From Conexibacter sp. CPCC 206217 (GTDB lineage: Bacteria; Actinomycetota; Thermoleophilia; Solirubrobacterales; Solirubrobacteraceae), in the NCBI RefSeq assembly GCF_030646165.1, contig NZ_JAUTDO010000001.1:744001-808000 (forward strand): a stretch of DNA of 64,000 bases, in the 5' to 3' direction. Both the position numbers and the translations under genes were made by a program. The notes below the pieces were generated by a model. That model did no database searches and was not told where the DNA came from. It saw only the letters and a list, made by a program, of their open reading frames with translations. Position 1 is the first letter of the stretch; every line of letters starts with the position of its first letter. Shown piece after piece: positions 34,728 to 43,896 of the stretch.

Positions 34728-35168
34728 ATGGGAGTTCACGCGGCGGGCGGAGTTCCCGCCCCGAGCCGTTCAGACGCCGTCGTCTCCACGCACACCGGCA
34801 CCGGCTGGGTCGTCTTCGCCGGGACGATGCTGCTGATGGTCGCGGCGCTCAACATCATCTACGGCATCGGCGCGATCAGCGATGCGAACTTCTTCATCAA
34901 CGACACGCGCTACATCTTCGGCAGCCTCAGCACGTGGGGCTGGATCGTGACGCTGACGGGTGCTGTGCAGATGCTGGCGGCGTTCGGCATCTGGGCCCGC
35001 AACGGCTTCGCGACCTGGCTCGGGATCGGCTTCGCGGGACTGAACGCGATCGCGCAGCTGCTGATGCTGCCGGCCTACCCGTTCCTGTCGCTGGCGCTGT
35101 TCGCCGTCGACATCCTGATCATCTACGGCCTCGCGGTCCACGGCGGCCCGCAGGACGAGTTGGCCTGA
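34728..35168 (+). CDS. Four-helix membrane protein (DUF7144-like), unknown function
   Basis: 146 residues behind a strong GAGGAGGAACC leader. Four membrane helices: WVVFAGTMLLMVAALNIIYG, WGWIVTLTGAVQMLAAFGIW, FATWLGIGFAGLNAIAQLL and FLSLALFAVDILIIYGLAV, with an ISDANFFINDTRYIFGSL loop between the first two. This pattern is common in actinobacterial proteins without assigned activity. It lies divergent to the stand-alone receiver and convergent with the aminotransferase gene. Confidence 0.8.
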   Translation: MGVHAAGGVPAPSRSDAVVSTHTGTGWVVFAGTMLLMVAALNIIYGIGAISDANFFINDTRYIFGSLSTWGWIVTLTGAVQMLAAFGIWARNGFATWLGIGFAGLNAIAQLLMLPAYPFLSLALFAVDILIIYGLAVHGGPQDELA

Positions 35169-35218
35169 GCCCTTCGCGGCGCGCCGGCCGCTGCCGGCGC
35201 GCCGATCAGGTCAGCCGA

Positions 35219-36610
35219 TCAGTGCCCGACGAGTCTGCTCGCCTCGGTCAGCACCTCGCCGAGGATCGTCACGATCTCGTCGAACTGCTGCTGGCCGGCG
35301 ACCAGCGGGGGCGATATCTGCACGGCCGGGTCGCCGCGGTCGTCCGCACGGCAGATGATGCCGGCGTCGTAGAGCCGCTCGGAGAGGAAGCCGCGCAGCA
35401 GTCTCTCCGACTCCTCCTCCGTGAAGGTCGCGTTCGTCTCGCTGTCCTTCACCAGCTCCAGCGCGTAGAAGTAGCCGGTGCCGCGCAGGTCGCCGACGAT
35501 CGGCAGCTCCAGCAGCTGCGCGAGCGTCGCTCTGAACGCGTCCTCGGTCGCGCGGACCGTCTGCGGCAGCTGCTCGCGCTCCATGATCTCGAGGTTCTTC
35601 AGCGCGATCGCCGCCTGCACCGGGTGGCCGCCGAAGGTGACGCCGTGCATGAACGTCGCGTCGCCCTGCTGGAACGGCTCGGCGATGCGGTCCGACGCGA
35701 TCACGGCGCCGATCGAGGCGTATGCGCTGGAGAGGCCCTTCGCGCAGGTGATGATGTCCGGTCTGATGTCGTAGCGCGCGGAGGCGAACCAGTCGCCGAT
35801 GCGCCCGAAGCCGGTGATCACCTCGTCGGCGCACAGCAGGATCCCGTGCTCGTCGCAGAGCGCGCGCACGCCCGCGAAGTAGCCGGCCGGCGGCGTGAAC
35901 GCGCCGCCGGAGTTCTGCACCGGCTCCATGATCACCATCGCGATCGTGTCCGGGCCCTCGGAGTGGATGCGGTGCTCGAGGTCGTCGAGCAGGAACTGCG
36001 TGAACTGCTCCTCGCTCTCGTCGGCGGGGCGGCGGAAGCGGTTCGTGTTGCGCACGTGCGCGACCTGCGGCACGAGCGGCTCGAACGGCTGGCGCAGGCC
36101 CGGCACGCCGGTGATCGAGAGCGCGCCCATCGAGGTGCCGTGGTAGGCGATGTCGCGGCCGATCGCCTTCCAGCGGCGCTCGCCGTTGGCGGTGTGGAAC
36201 TGACGCGCAAGCTTCCACGCGCCCTCGACCGACTCGGCGCCGCCGCTGGTGAAGAAGACGCGGTTGAGGTCGCCCGGGGCGAGGTCGGCGATCCGCTTCG
36301 CCAGCTCGATCGCGCGCGGGTGCGCGTAGGACCAGTTCGTGTAGAACGGCAGCTCGCGCATCTGCGCGGCCGCGGCCTCGCCGATCTCGTCGCCGTAGGA
36401 GTAGCCGACCTGGACCGCGAAGAGGCCCGCGAGCGCGTCGAGGTATCTCTTGCCGCCTGAGTCCTCGAGGTAGCAGCCCTCGCCGCGCGCGATGATCGGG
36501 ACGGGATGGTCGGCGCCGTACGCGCCCATGCGCGTGAAGTGCATCCAGAGGTGGTCGCGCGCCGCCTGTTGGAGGTCGATGCCGGTGGGGTCGTTCGCTG
36601 TCGCTGTCAT
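35219..36610 (-). CDS. Class III aminotransferase (omega-amine/putrescine type)
   Basis: 463 residues. Markers of PLP fold type I class III: VFFTSGGAESVEGAWKLARQ, AYHGTSMGALSITG, ILLCADEVITGFGRIGDWFA (Asp contacting the pyridine N) and DIITCAKGLSSAYASIGAVI with the Schiff-base Lys. The aspartate aminotransferase-like 'omega-amino acid:pyruvate' branch fits best. It begins 11 bases after the aldehyde dehydrogenase stop, and the pair converts an omega-amine such as putrescine to an aminoaldehyde and then to the acid. The ATG at 36610 is chosen; longer frames upstream are antisense or out-of-frame shadows. Confidence 0.9.
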   Translation of the reverse strand: MTATANDPTGIDLQQAARDHLWMHFTRMGAYGADHPVPIIARGEGCYLEDSGGKRYLDALAGLFAVQVGYSYGDEIGEAAAAQMRELPFYTNWSYAHPRAIELAKRIADLAPGDLNRVFFTSGGAESVEGAWKLARQFHTANGERRWKAIGRDIAYHGTSMGALSITGVPGLRQPFEPLVPQVAHVRNTNRFRRPADESEEQFTQFLLDDLEHRIHSEGPDTIAMVIMEPVQNSGGAFTPPAGYFAGVRALCDEHGILLCADEVITGFGRIGDWFASARYDIRPDIITCAKGLSSAYASIGAVIASDRIAEPFQQGDATFMHGVTFGGHPVQAAIALKNLEIMEREQLPQTVRATEDAFRATLAQLLELPIVGDLRGTGYFYALELVKDSETNATFTEEESERLLRGFLSERLYDAGIICRADDRGDPAVQISPPLVAGQQQFDEIVTILGEVLTEASRLVGH

Positions 36611-36621
36611 GAGCTTCCGTT

Positions 36622-38091
36622 TCAGAGTCCGATCCGCACGGCGACGTGCTTGATCTGGGTGTAGTCCTCGAGCGAGTAGGTCGACATGTCCTTGCCGTAG
36701 CCGGACTCCTTGAAGCCGCCGTGCGGCATCTCGCTCGTGATCGGGGTGAGGTGGTCGTTGACCCACACGCAGCCGAACTGCAGCTGTCGCGCGGCGTCCA
36801 TCGCGCGGCCGACGCTTTCGGTGAAGACGGAGGCGGCGAGGCCGTAGCGCGAGTCGTTCGCGTACGCGAGCGCCTGCTCGTAGTCGTCGACGCGCTGGAT
36901 CGTGACGACCGGGCCGAAGACCTCGTCCTGCACGATCTCGCTGTCCTGCGCCACGTCCGCGACGAGCGTCGGCGCGACGAACGAGCCGCCGGCCGGGCCG
37001 ATCGCGTCGCCGCCGCCGCCCGTGACGATCCGCGCGCCGGCGGCGGTCGCGCGCTCGAGGAAGCCGAACGCGCGCTGCTGCTGCTTGGCGGAGATGACGG
37101 GGCCCATCTCGATCCGGTCGCCCTCGGCGGGATCGCCGACCTTCAGCGACTCGATCGCCGGGACGAGCCGTTCCAGCAGGCGGTCGTAGACGCCTCTCGT
37201 CGCGATGATGCGGGTGCCGGCGGTGCAGTCCTGGCCGGAGTTCCAGTAGCCGGCGACGCGGATCGCCGCGACCGTCTGCTCGAGGTCGGCGTCGTCGAGC
37301 ACGACGATCGGCGCCTTGCCGCCCAGCTCCAGGTGCAGGCGCGTGAGGTTGTCGGCGGCGGCGCGCGCGATCGTCTTGCCGGTGCGCACGTCGCCGGTCA
37401 GCGAGACGAGCCCGAAGGCGCGGTTCTCGACCAGCTTGGCGCCGACGTTGGGGCCGTCGCCGGTGACGACGCCGAGCGCGCCGTCGGGCAGCGCGCCGGA
37501 GGCGTGCGCCAGCTCGGCGAAGCGCAGCAGCGACAGCGGCGTCCCCTCCGCGGGCTTGAGGATCTGCACGTTGCCGGCCGCCAGCGCCGGGCCCATCTTC
37601 CACGCCGCCATGTTGAGCGGGTAGTTCCACGGCGCGATGCCGGCGACGATGCCGATCGGCTCACGCCGCACCATCGACGTGTAGCCCTTGATGTACTCGC
37701 CCGCGGACTTGCCTTCGAGCGTGCGCGCGGCGCCGGCGAAGAAGCGCAGCAGGTCGGCGGAGGCGGTCACCTCGTCCTTCGCCATCGGCAGCGGCTTGCC
37801 GGTGTTGGCCGACTCGAGCTGCGCCAGCTCGTCAGTCGCAGCGTCCATCGTGTCGGCCAGCTTCAGCAACGCGGTCGCGCGCTCGCCGGGGGTCGTCGCG
37901 TTCCACTCGCGCCTGGCGGCGAGCGCGGCCTCGACGGCGCGCTGCACGTCGGCGCCGTCGCCCTCGGGGACGGTCGCGATCGTCGCGCCCGTCGCGGGGT
38001 TGACGATCTCGCGCGTGGCGCCGCCGACGGCGTCGAGCAGCTTGCCGCCGACAAGGTTGCGGAACGGGGTGCTGGGAGTCGTCTGAGCCAC
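36622..38091 (-). CDS. Gamma-aminobutyraldehyde dehydrogenase-like aldehyde dehydrogenase
   Basis: 489 residues from a GTG at 38091, seven bases after GGAGGAAG. NAD fold: IAPWNYPLNMAAWKMGPALA and VSLTGDVRTGKTIA. Base Glu in [18 protein letters not shown]; nucleophile Cys in GYWNSGQDCTAGTRII, the same GQDCTA active-site style as the gene at 5244. Ends MPHGGFKESGYGKDMS. With the following aminotransferase it forms a two-step transamination/oxidation unit for polyamine-type substrates. The Lrp/AsnC regulator gene is divergent across a 127-bp interval and is the likely controller. Confidence 0.9.
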   Translation of the reverse strand: MAQTTPSTPFRNLVGGKLLDAVGGATREIVNPATGATIATVPEGDGADVQRAVEAALAARREWNATTPGERATALLKLADTMDAATDELAQLESANTGKPLPMAKDEVTASADLLRFFAGAARTLEGKSAGEYIKGYTSMVRREPIGIVAGIAPWNYPLNMAAWKMGPALAAGNVQILKPAEGTPLSLLRFAELAHASGALPDGALGVVTGDGPNVGAKLVENRAFGLVSLTGDVRTGKTIARAAADNLTRLHLELGGKAPIVVLDDADLEQTVAAIRVAGYWNSGQDCTAGTRIIATRGVYDRLLERLVPAIESLKVGDPAEGDRIEMGPVISAKQQQRAFGFLERATAAGARIVTGGGGDAIGPAGGSFVAPTLVADVAQDSEIVQDEVFGPVVTIQRVDDYEQALAYANDSRYGLAASVFTESVGRAMDAARQLQFGCVWVNDHLTPITSEMPHGGFKESGYGKDMSTYSLEDYTQIKHVAVRIGL

Positions 38092-38218
38092 GGCGGCCTT
38101 CCTCCAGGCGGTTGCGCTTTGCGTACCTATACCCACCTTACACTGCGATAACCGCACTGTGTATGCGTTTTTACTGCGGATGTCGCTAATGCCTGCGGAC
38201 GTCAGTAGGATCGAGCCG
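38092..38218. promoter_or_regulatory. Divergent control region between aldehyde dehydrogenase and Lrp/AsnC genes
   Basis: This 127-bp interval is AT-richer than its surroundings and holds CCTATACC near 38126 and several short dyads around CTGCGATAACCGCACTG (38142-38158), where TGCG and CGCA face each other. Lrp/AsnC proteins usually bind such intervals to control themselves and the neighbouring catabolic genes. The exact operator is not determined. Confidence 0.4.
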
Positions 38219-38710
38219 ATGAACGACCGCAGACGCGGGGCGATCGCCGGCAGCGCGGTCCTCGACGACCTCGACCGCGCGATCGTCGAGGCGCTGCAGG
38301 CCGACGGGCGCGCCTCCTTCCGTGAGATCGCGCGCTCGCTCGCGGTCGCCGAGGGTACCGTGCGCAACCGCTACGACCGCCTCTCCGACGCCGGCGTGCT
38401 CGACGTCGTCGGCGTCACCAACCCGCTCGCGCTCGGCTTCGACGCGATGGCGATGGTCGGCGTCACGACGAGCGGCCGCTCGCAGTCGGTCGCCGACGCG
38501 CTCGCCGAACTGCCCGAGGTCAGCTACGTCGTCGTCGTCGCCGGCCAGTTCGACGTGCTCGTCGAGTTGGTCTGCCGCGACCACGCCCACCTGCTCGACA
38601 CGACCGAGCGCCTCGGCACGCTCGACGGCGTCGTCGCGACCAACACGTTCGTCTACCTGAAGCTGGCGAAGCAGAGCTTCCAGCACGGGCGCCTGCGCGG
38701 GCGGGAGTGA
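38219..38710 (+). CDS. Lrp/AsnC-family transcriptional regulator
   Basis: 163 residues from the ATG at 38219, with TAGGA upstream; an earlier ATG would add an unlikely leader. HTH: LDDLDRAIVEALQADGRASF, then REIARSLAVAEGTVRNRYDR. The RAM/effector domain follows, with ELPEVSYVVVVAGQFDVLVE and VVATNTFVYLKLAKQ. These regulators respond to amino acids or amines. The divergent position next to the aminotransferase/dehydrogenase pair suggests it senses the amine substrate or product. Confidence 0.92.
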   Translation: MNDRRRGAIAGSAVLDDLDRAIVEALQADGRASFREIARSLAVAEGTVRNRYDRLSDAGVLDVVGVTNPLALGFDAMAMVGVTTSGRSQSVADALAELPEVSYVVVVAGQFDVLVELVCRDHAHLLDTTERLGTLDGVVATNTFVYLKLAKQSFQHGRLRGRE

Positions 38711-38723
38711 CACACTTCCACCC

Positions 38724-39026
38724 ATGAGCGACGAGCTGACGAAGAACCTCGCGCGCAACCGCTACGAGCTGCACGGCGACGACGGCGACCTGCTCGGGTT
38801 CGTCGAGTACCTGCCGGCGGGCGAGAGCACGATCATCGCGCACACCGAGGTGGCGGTCGAGCACGAGGGCGAAGGGGTCGGCGGGCGGCTCGTGCGCGGC
38901 ACGTTCGCCGCGATCGAGGCCGACGGCAAGACCGTGATCCCGCTGTGCCCGTTCGCCGCCGCCTATGTGCGCAGACATCCCGACCTCGTCGCGCTGGTGG
39001 CACCGAGCATGCGCTCCCAGTTCTGA
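38724..39026 (+). CDS. YjdJ-like GNAT-type N-acetyltransferase
   Basis: 100 residues: NRYELHGDDGDLLGFVEYLP, then IIAHTEVAVEHEGEGVGGRL (acetyl-CoA loop, Q/RxxGxG-like) and VIPLCPFAAAYVRRHPDL. This is the compact COG2388 acetyltransferase fold. The substrate is not known for the family. It starts 13 bases after the Lrp/AsnC stop and may share its transcript. Confidence 0.87.
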   Translation: MSDELTKNLARNRYELHGDDGDLLGFVEYLPAGESTIIAHTEVAVEHEGEGVGGRLVRGTFAAIEADGKTVIPLCPFAAAYVRRHPDLVALVAPSMRSQF

Positions 39027-39090
39027 GCCAGGCTCAGGCGTCGGGTAGAACTACAGGACCGTCCGCCGACCTTCTTCGAGGAGCCCCGCC

Positions 39091-39366
39091 ATGGCCGAAT
39101 GCAGCCACCTGGACCAGATCGAGTTCCTCGAGCTGCCCGACACGATCGAAGGCTGCAAGGACTGCCTCGCGGTCGGCGGCACGTGGGTCCACCTGCGGAT
39201 GTGCCACACCTGCGGCGAGATCCGCTGCTGCGACTCGTCCCCCGGCAGACACGCGACCAAGCACGCCGCGGCCGCCGGCCACCCGCTGCTGCGCTCCGCC
39301 GAGCCGGGCGAGGTCTGGTCGTGGTGCACGATCGACGAGATCGGCTTCACGCTGCGGGCCGGCTGA
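39091..39366 (+). CDS. UBP-type zinc-finger protein
   Basis: 91 residues consisting almost only of a ZnF-UBP domain: ECSHLDQIEFLE, GCKDCLAVGGTWVHLRMC, HTCGEIRCCDSSPGRHATKH and AAAAGHPLLRSAEP, with the Cys/His spacing of that fold. In eukaryotes the domain binds ubiquitin C-termini; bacterial stand-alone versions have no established partner. A GAGGAG-like leader precedes the ATG. It lies in a plus-strand run between the acetyltransferase and NhaA genes. Confidence 0.88.
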   Translation: MAECSHLDQIEFLELPDTIEGCKDCLAVGGTWVHLRMCHTCGEIRCCDSSPGRHATKHAAAAGHPLLRSAEPGEVWSWCTIDEIGFTLRAG

Positions 39367-39461
39367 GCGCCGCGGCGCCCGGCGCGCGGCGGGACGCACG
39401 GCTCTGGCGACGCCGCCTGACCCGCCGCCGCGTCGCTTCCCTGACCGACTAGGCTCCACGC

Positions 39462-41339
39462 GTGGCGACCACGACCGCTCCACCCGCCGCCGCGGGCGAC
39501 CAGACGACGCCGAAGAAGCGTCAGCTGCTCGGACAGCTCGGCGGGCCGCTGCGCCATTTCATCACGACGGAGGCCGGCAGCGCGGGGCTGCTGCTGATCG
39601 CGACGATCGTCGCGCTCGTGTGGGCGAACTCGCCGCTGTCGGACTCCTACGAGTCGCTCTGGCACACGAGCCTGGCGATCTCGCTCGGCAGCTGGGACCT
39701 CGACCTCGACCTGCGCCACTGGCTCGACGAGGGCCTGATGGCGCTGTTCTTCTTCGTGATCGGCATGGAGGTGCGACGCGAGTGGTCGATCGGCGAGCTG
39801 CGCGACCGCAGCCGCGTGACGATCCCGGTGATCGCCGGCATCGGCGGCATGATCGTGCCGGCGCTGCTGTTCCTGCTGATCGCCCCCGGCGGCGAGGCCG
39901 GCGGCGGCTGGGGGATCGTGATCGCGACCGACACCGCGTTCCTGCTCGGCGCGATGGCGATCGTCGGCCCGGCCTGCCCGACCCAGCTGCGCGTCTTCCT
40001 CTTGACGCTCTCGATCGTCGACGACATCGTCGCGATCTCGGTGATCGGGATCGTCTACTCCGACTCGATCGACCTCGTCGCGCTGGCGGTCGCCGCCGGC
40101 TGCCTCGTCGGGATCGCGCTGCTGTCGGAGCTGCGCGTCTGGCGCGGTTCGGCGTACGCGGTACTCGGGCTCGGCCTGTGGCTGGCGACGCTGATCTCCG
40201 GCGTGCACCCCACGCTCGCCGGCATGGCCGCAGGCCTGCTGATCACCGCCTACACGCCGTCGCGCGAGCGCGTCGAGGAGGCGGCGTCGAGAGCGCGCGC
40301 CTTCCGCCAGTCGCCGCTGGCGAGCGTCGCGCGTGACACCGGCCGCAGCGTCGCGCGCTCGATCTCGCCGAACGAGCGGCTGCAGGAGCTGCTGCACCCG
40401 TGGACCGGGTTCGTGATCGTGCCGCTGTTCGCGCTCGCCAACGCCGGCGTCGACCTGCGCGGCGGGGCGCTCTCCGACGCGCTCTCCTCGCCGCTCACGT
40501 GGGCGGTCGTCGTCGGCCTCGTCGGCGGCAAGATGCTCGGCATCTCGGCCGGCGCGCTCGGCGCGATAGCCGCGCGGCTGGGCAAGCTGCCGCAGGGCGT
40601 CGGCAAGGGCCAGGTCGTCGGCGGCGCGGCGCTGTCGGGGATCGGCTTCACCGTCTCGCTGCTGATCGCGGGCCTCGCCTTCGACTCGCCGCAGCTGCAG
40701 GACGAGGCGAAGATCGGCGTGCTGCTGGCGGCCGTGCTCGCGGTCGCGGTCGGCTGGATCGCGTTCAAGGCCGCGGCGGTCCTGCGCGGCGAGGTCAGCG
40801 CCGGGCTGCCGACGATCCTCGACCCGCCGCTGGACGTCACGCGCGACCACGTCCGCGGCCCGCTCGACGCGCCGCTGACGCTGGTCGAGTTCGCCGACTT
40901 CGAGTGCCCCTTCTGCGGCCGCGCGACCGGGATGGTGCGCGAGCTGCGCAGACGCTTCGGCGACGACCTGCGCTACGTGATCCGTCACCTGCCGCTCATC
41001 GACGTGCACCCGCACGCCGAGCTGGCCGCCCAGGCGATGGAGGAGGCGGGCGCGCAGGGCAGATTCTGGGAGCTGCACGACAAGCTGTTCGACCACCAGA
41101 ACGAGCTCGAGTTCGAGGACCTGCTCGGCTACGCCGGCAAGATCGGGATCGACGTCGAGGAGATGGCGCGCGCGCTCAGCGACGGCCGCCACCTCGGACG
41201 CGTGCAGGAGGACGTCATCAGCGCCGAGCTGAGCGGCGCCCGCGGCACGCCGACCTTCTTCGTCGGCGACAGACGACACGTCGGCGCATACGACGCCGAC
41301 ACGCTCGCCGCCGAGATCGAGGCGTGCCGGGGGAGCTAG
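39462..41339 (+). CDS. nhaA: NhaA Na+/H+ antiporter fused to a DsbA-like thioredoxin domain
   Basis: 625 residues from a GTG at 39462. Residues about 25-430 are NhaA, with around eleven to twelve helices, including the transport site [16 protein letters not shown] (Asp-rich helix region) and [17 protein letters not shown] (paired Asp). The C-terminal 180 residues are a DsbA/thioredoxin fold with active site [12 protein letters not shown] (CPFC), the cis-Pro loop [13 protein letters not shown] and a helical insertion. NhaA exchanges Na+ for protons at alkaline pH. The fused oxidoreductase would face one side of the membrane and could act as a redox sensor or independent enzyme. Its role is unproven. 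Confidence 0.92.
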   Translation: MATTTAPPAAAGDQTTPKKRQLLGQLGGPLRHFITTEAGSAGLLLIATIVALVWANSPLSDSYESLWHTSLAISLGSWDLDLDLRHWLDEGLMALFFFVIGMEVRREWSIGELRDRSRVTIPVIAGIGGMIVPALLFLLIAPGGEAGGGWGIVIATDTAFLLGAMAIVGPACPTQLRVFLLTLSIVDDIVAISVIGIVYSDSIDLVALAVAAGCLVGIALLSELRVWRGSAYAVLGLGLWLATLISGVHPTLAGMAAGLLITAYTPSRERVEEAASRARAFRQSPLASVARDTGRSVARSISPNERLQELLHPWTGFVIVPLFALANAGVDLRGGALSDALSSPLTWAVVVGLVGGKMLGISAGALGAIAARLGKLPQGVGKGQVVGGAALSGIGFTVSLLIAGLAFDSPQLQDEAKIGVLLAAVLAVAVGWIAFKAAAVLRGEVSAGLPTILDPPLDVTRDHVRGPLDAPLTLVEFADFECPFCGRATGMVRELRRRFGDDLRYVIRHLPLIDVHPHAELAAQAMEEAGAQGRFWELHDKLFDHQNELEFEDLLGYAGKIGIDVEEMARALSDGRHLGRVQEDVISAELSGARGTPTFFVGDRRHVGAYDADTLAAEIEACRGS

Positions 41340-41451
41340 GGGCGGCGGGTCGGGCCGCGGGAACGATGCCGCGGCCCCGTGCCAGGTCCGCGGCGCGCCG
41401 CGGACACGATGCCGCGGCTCGGGTCATCGGGGCGTGGCGCGCCGACGGCCG

Positions 41452-41958
41452 TCAGGCCGCGTCGAGCAGCCGCACCGACAGCGCGTCGGCCGCGGCTGAC
41501 CGTTCAGGCAGTCTCCAGCCGGGCACGTCGGGCAGTGCCGCGCCGCGCGCGACGACGCCCGCGAGGCGCTCGGGCAGCAGCTGCCCGAGCGCGAGCGCCA
41601 GCGCTCCGCCCTGACCCTCGCCGACCAGCAGCGGCGGCGCGCCCCACTGTTCGTGCGCGCCGATCACGAGCTGCTCGAGCGCGTAGAGCGCATCGCCGAA
41701 CGTCGCCGGCTCGACCTCGCCATCAAGGCCCGTCACGTACCAGCGGCGCCCGACGTGCGCGCGCCCGAGGTAGAGGAAGCGCAGCGGCTCGGGCGTGATG
41801 CGGCGGTTGCCCGGCGCCTGCTCGCACGCGAGCGCGTCGAGCTGCTGCGCGACGGACTCGGTGCCCGCGAGCACGATCGTCGTCCCGCTCGCGGGCTCGC
41901 CGTCCGGCTCCTGCAGCCGGTAGACGAGCCCCGCACGGTCGAGCAACGCGACGGACAT
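41452..41958 (-). CDS. Alpha/beta-hydrolase-like protein lacking the nucleophile
   Basis: 168 residues from the ATG at 41958; a GTG at 41982 is an alternative. The fold resembles carboxylesterase/phospholipase-type alpha/beta hydrolases: FLYLGRAHVGRRWYV, ALYALEQLVIGAHEQWG, LLVGEGQGGALALALGQLLP and LAGVVARGAALPD. The nucleophile elbow, normally GxSxGG, reads GEGQGG, so Ser is replaced by Gly, and the chain ends before the usual catalytic Asp and His. It is probably inactive or has a non-enzymatic role. It follows the FAD dehydrogenase gene by 29 bases in the same direction and may be co-transcribed. Confidence 0.68.
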   Translation of the reverse strand: MSVALLDRAGLVYRLQEPDGEPASGTTIVLAGTESVAQQLDALACEQAPGNRRITPEPLRFLYLGRAHVGRRWYVTGLDGEVEPATFGDALYALEQLVIGAHEQWGAPPLLVGEGQGGALALALGQLLPERLAGVVARGAALPDVPGWRLPERSAAADALSVRLLDAA

Positions 41959-41987
41959 GCCCGATCCGATCGCTTCGTGCACGCGGT

Positions 41988-43772
41988 TCAGACCGCCTTC
42001 TCCGGCTCGCCGATCGCGTTCTCGCCGGCCGTGAAGCCGTACGTGATCGCCGGGCCGAGCGTGCCGCCGGCCGACCAGTAGGCCTGGCCGGCGATCGACG
42101 CGACGCAGTTGCCGGCGCCGTAGAGGCCCGGGATCGGGCGTCCGCTGACGTGCAGCACGCGCCCCGACGGGTCGACGACCGGTCCGCCGTTGGTGTCGAG
42201 CGTGCCGCCGCCGATCAGGATGCAGTGGTACGGGCCCGACGAGGCGAACGGGTACATCGTCGGGTTCTTCGTGTTGCCTGTGCGGCGCACGCCGCCCCAC
42301 GAGACCTGGATCGGCGTCGAGCCGCGGCCGAAGTCGTCGTCTCTGCCGGCCCGCGCGAAGCCGTTGAAGCGATCGATCGTCTGCTGCAGGTTCGCCGTGA
42401 AGCCGTCCGACAGCCGCACGTCCGGGCCGATCGCGCCGTTGATCGAGACGCTGCCGCGCAGTCTCGCCAGGCGCCGCTCGACGTTCTGCGCCAGCTCCGG
42501 GATCGTCGCGCCGGAGATCACGTACGGAGCGGTCGTGCCCGGTCTCGGGAACGGCGCGCCGTACGCCTGGTACGGATCGTTGGCGACGGTGTCGTCGTAG
42601 ATCATGAACTGGACGAGGTTGGGGTACTCCGCCCGCACCGTGTCCCACACGAAGTGGCTCTGCGTGTGCTCGTTGTACGGCGTCTTCTCCGACGAGACGC
42701 GGTCGCCGAAGCGGTTGACCATGATCATCGCGTCGCCCGGCGGGATCCAGAGGTCGTCGACGACGCTCGAGTTCGCCAGCGCCTGCTCCAGCACGTGCTG
42801 GACGAAAAAGCCGTTGCGCATGTTGCCCAGCCGCGCGCCGAGCTGCGTCGCCATGTCGATGAAGTCGCCGGTGTTGGTCGGCACCGCGCAGCCGCCGAAG
42901 ATCGGGCCCTTCAGGTAGTTCATGACCTTGCTGCGGTCCTGCGTGAAGCCGCCCGTGCCGAAGACGACGGCGCGGCGCGCGCGGTACATGCGGTCGCCGT
43001 CGGGCGTCTGCGCCTGCACGCCGACGACCTCGCCCTTGGCGTTGGTCGCGATCTGCACGACGTGCTGGCCGGTGAGGACTCTCACGCCCTTTCTGCGCGC
43101 GTAGGTCGCCAGGCCGGTCATGAGGCTGCCGCCACCGCCGCCCTCGGAACCGATCGGGTTGAGCGTGCGGCCGTACGGCGCCTTGTTCTCGGGCAGCTCG
43201 GCGTGGTACTCGGGGTGCGTCCAGTCGATCCCGCCGGTCGCGATCTGGGTCGGGAGCAGCGCCGCGATCTGCGATCTCAGCACGCCCATCCGCTCGATCC
43301 GCTCGACGACCTCGGGTGCGCGGTCGTAGTACGCCTCCAGCGAGGCGTGGCTGAACCTGTCGAGCCCGGAGAGCGGCGCCTCGGGGTCGTAGACCGTCGG
43401 GTACGCGAGCCGCGCCATCAGTCTGACGGCCTCGGTCTTGGGGTCGTTGACGCCCTTGCCGCGCAACAGGTGGTTGTTGGGGATCCAGTAGGCGCCGCCG
43501 GAGCGGGCGGTCGTGCCGCCGATCGCGGGGGCCTTCTCCAGCACCATCACTCTGGTGCCGGCCTGCGCTGCGCCCACGGCGGCGGCGAACGCCGCGCCAC
43601 CGCCGCCGACGACGATCACGTCGGCCTCCGCGTCGAACGAGCGCCCCGCGGCGCGTGCGACGCGCGGCATGCTCGCCAGCGCCGCACCGCCGGTGACGGC
43701 ACCTGCCGCGGCCAGCAGCGAGCGCCGCGAAACCCTCGAGCCCTGCTGCGCAGCGTTCACGTCGTCGGCCAT
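41988..43772 (-). CDS. Tat-exported FAD-binding dehydrogenase (3-ketosteroid dehydrogenase/fumarate reductase family)
   Basis: 594 residues. The N-terminus carries a twin-arginine signal, SRRSLLAAAGAVTGG, with processing near ARAAG. FAD binding: DVIVVGGGGAAFAAAVGAAQ and EKAPAIGGTTARSGGAYWIP. The substrate-domain/C-terminal FAD block has GPYHCILIGGGTLDTNGGPV and PGLYGAGNCVASIAGQAYW followed by GGTLGPAITYGFTAGE. It resembles FAD_binding_2 enzymes that dehydrogenate or reduce steroid- or organic acid-like substrates. A lipoprotein cytochrome c gene lies divergently 124 bases away and is a plausible electron partner. Confidence 0.9.
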   Translation of the reverse strand: MADDVNAAQQGSRVSRRSLLAAAGAVTGGAALASMPRVARAAGRSFDAEADVIVVGGGGAAFAAAVGAAQAGTRVMVLEKAPAIGGTTARSGGAYWIPNNHLLRGKGVNDPKTEAVRLMARLAYPTVYDPEAPLSGLDRFSHASLEAYYDRAPEVVERIERMGVLRSQIAALLPTQIATGGIDWTHPEYHAELPENKAPYGRTLNPIGSEGGGGGSLMTGLATYARRKGVRVLTGQHVVQIATNAKGEVVGVQAQTPDGDRMYRARRAVVFGTGGFTQDRSKVMNYLKGPIFGGCAVPTNTGDFIDMATQLGARLGNMRNGFFVQHVLEQALANSSVVDDLWIPPGDAMIMVNRFGDRVSSEKTPYNEHTQSHFVWDTVRAEYPNLVQFMIYDDTVANDPYQAYGAPFPRPGTTAPYVISGATIPELAQNVERRLARLRGSVSINGAIGPDVRLSDGFTANLQQTIDRFNGFARAGRDDDFGRGSTPIQVSWGGVRRTGNTKNPTMYPFASSGPYHCILIGGGTLDTNGGPVVDPSGRVLHVSGRPIPGLYGAGNCVASIAGQAYWSAGGTLGPAITYGFTAGENAIGEPEKAV

Positions 43773-43896
43773 CTCTCTCTCCCAGCTACACAAATTTGCC
43801 TGCTCCTCGGGAGCGACTATCGCATATTTTGCACGCCTCATGTACGGTCTTTTCGGCGCCAAGCCGCGCACCCCGTTCGACTGGAGAGAGAACGCC

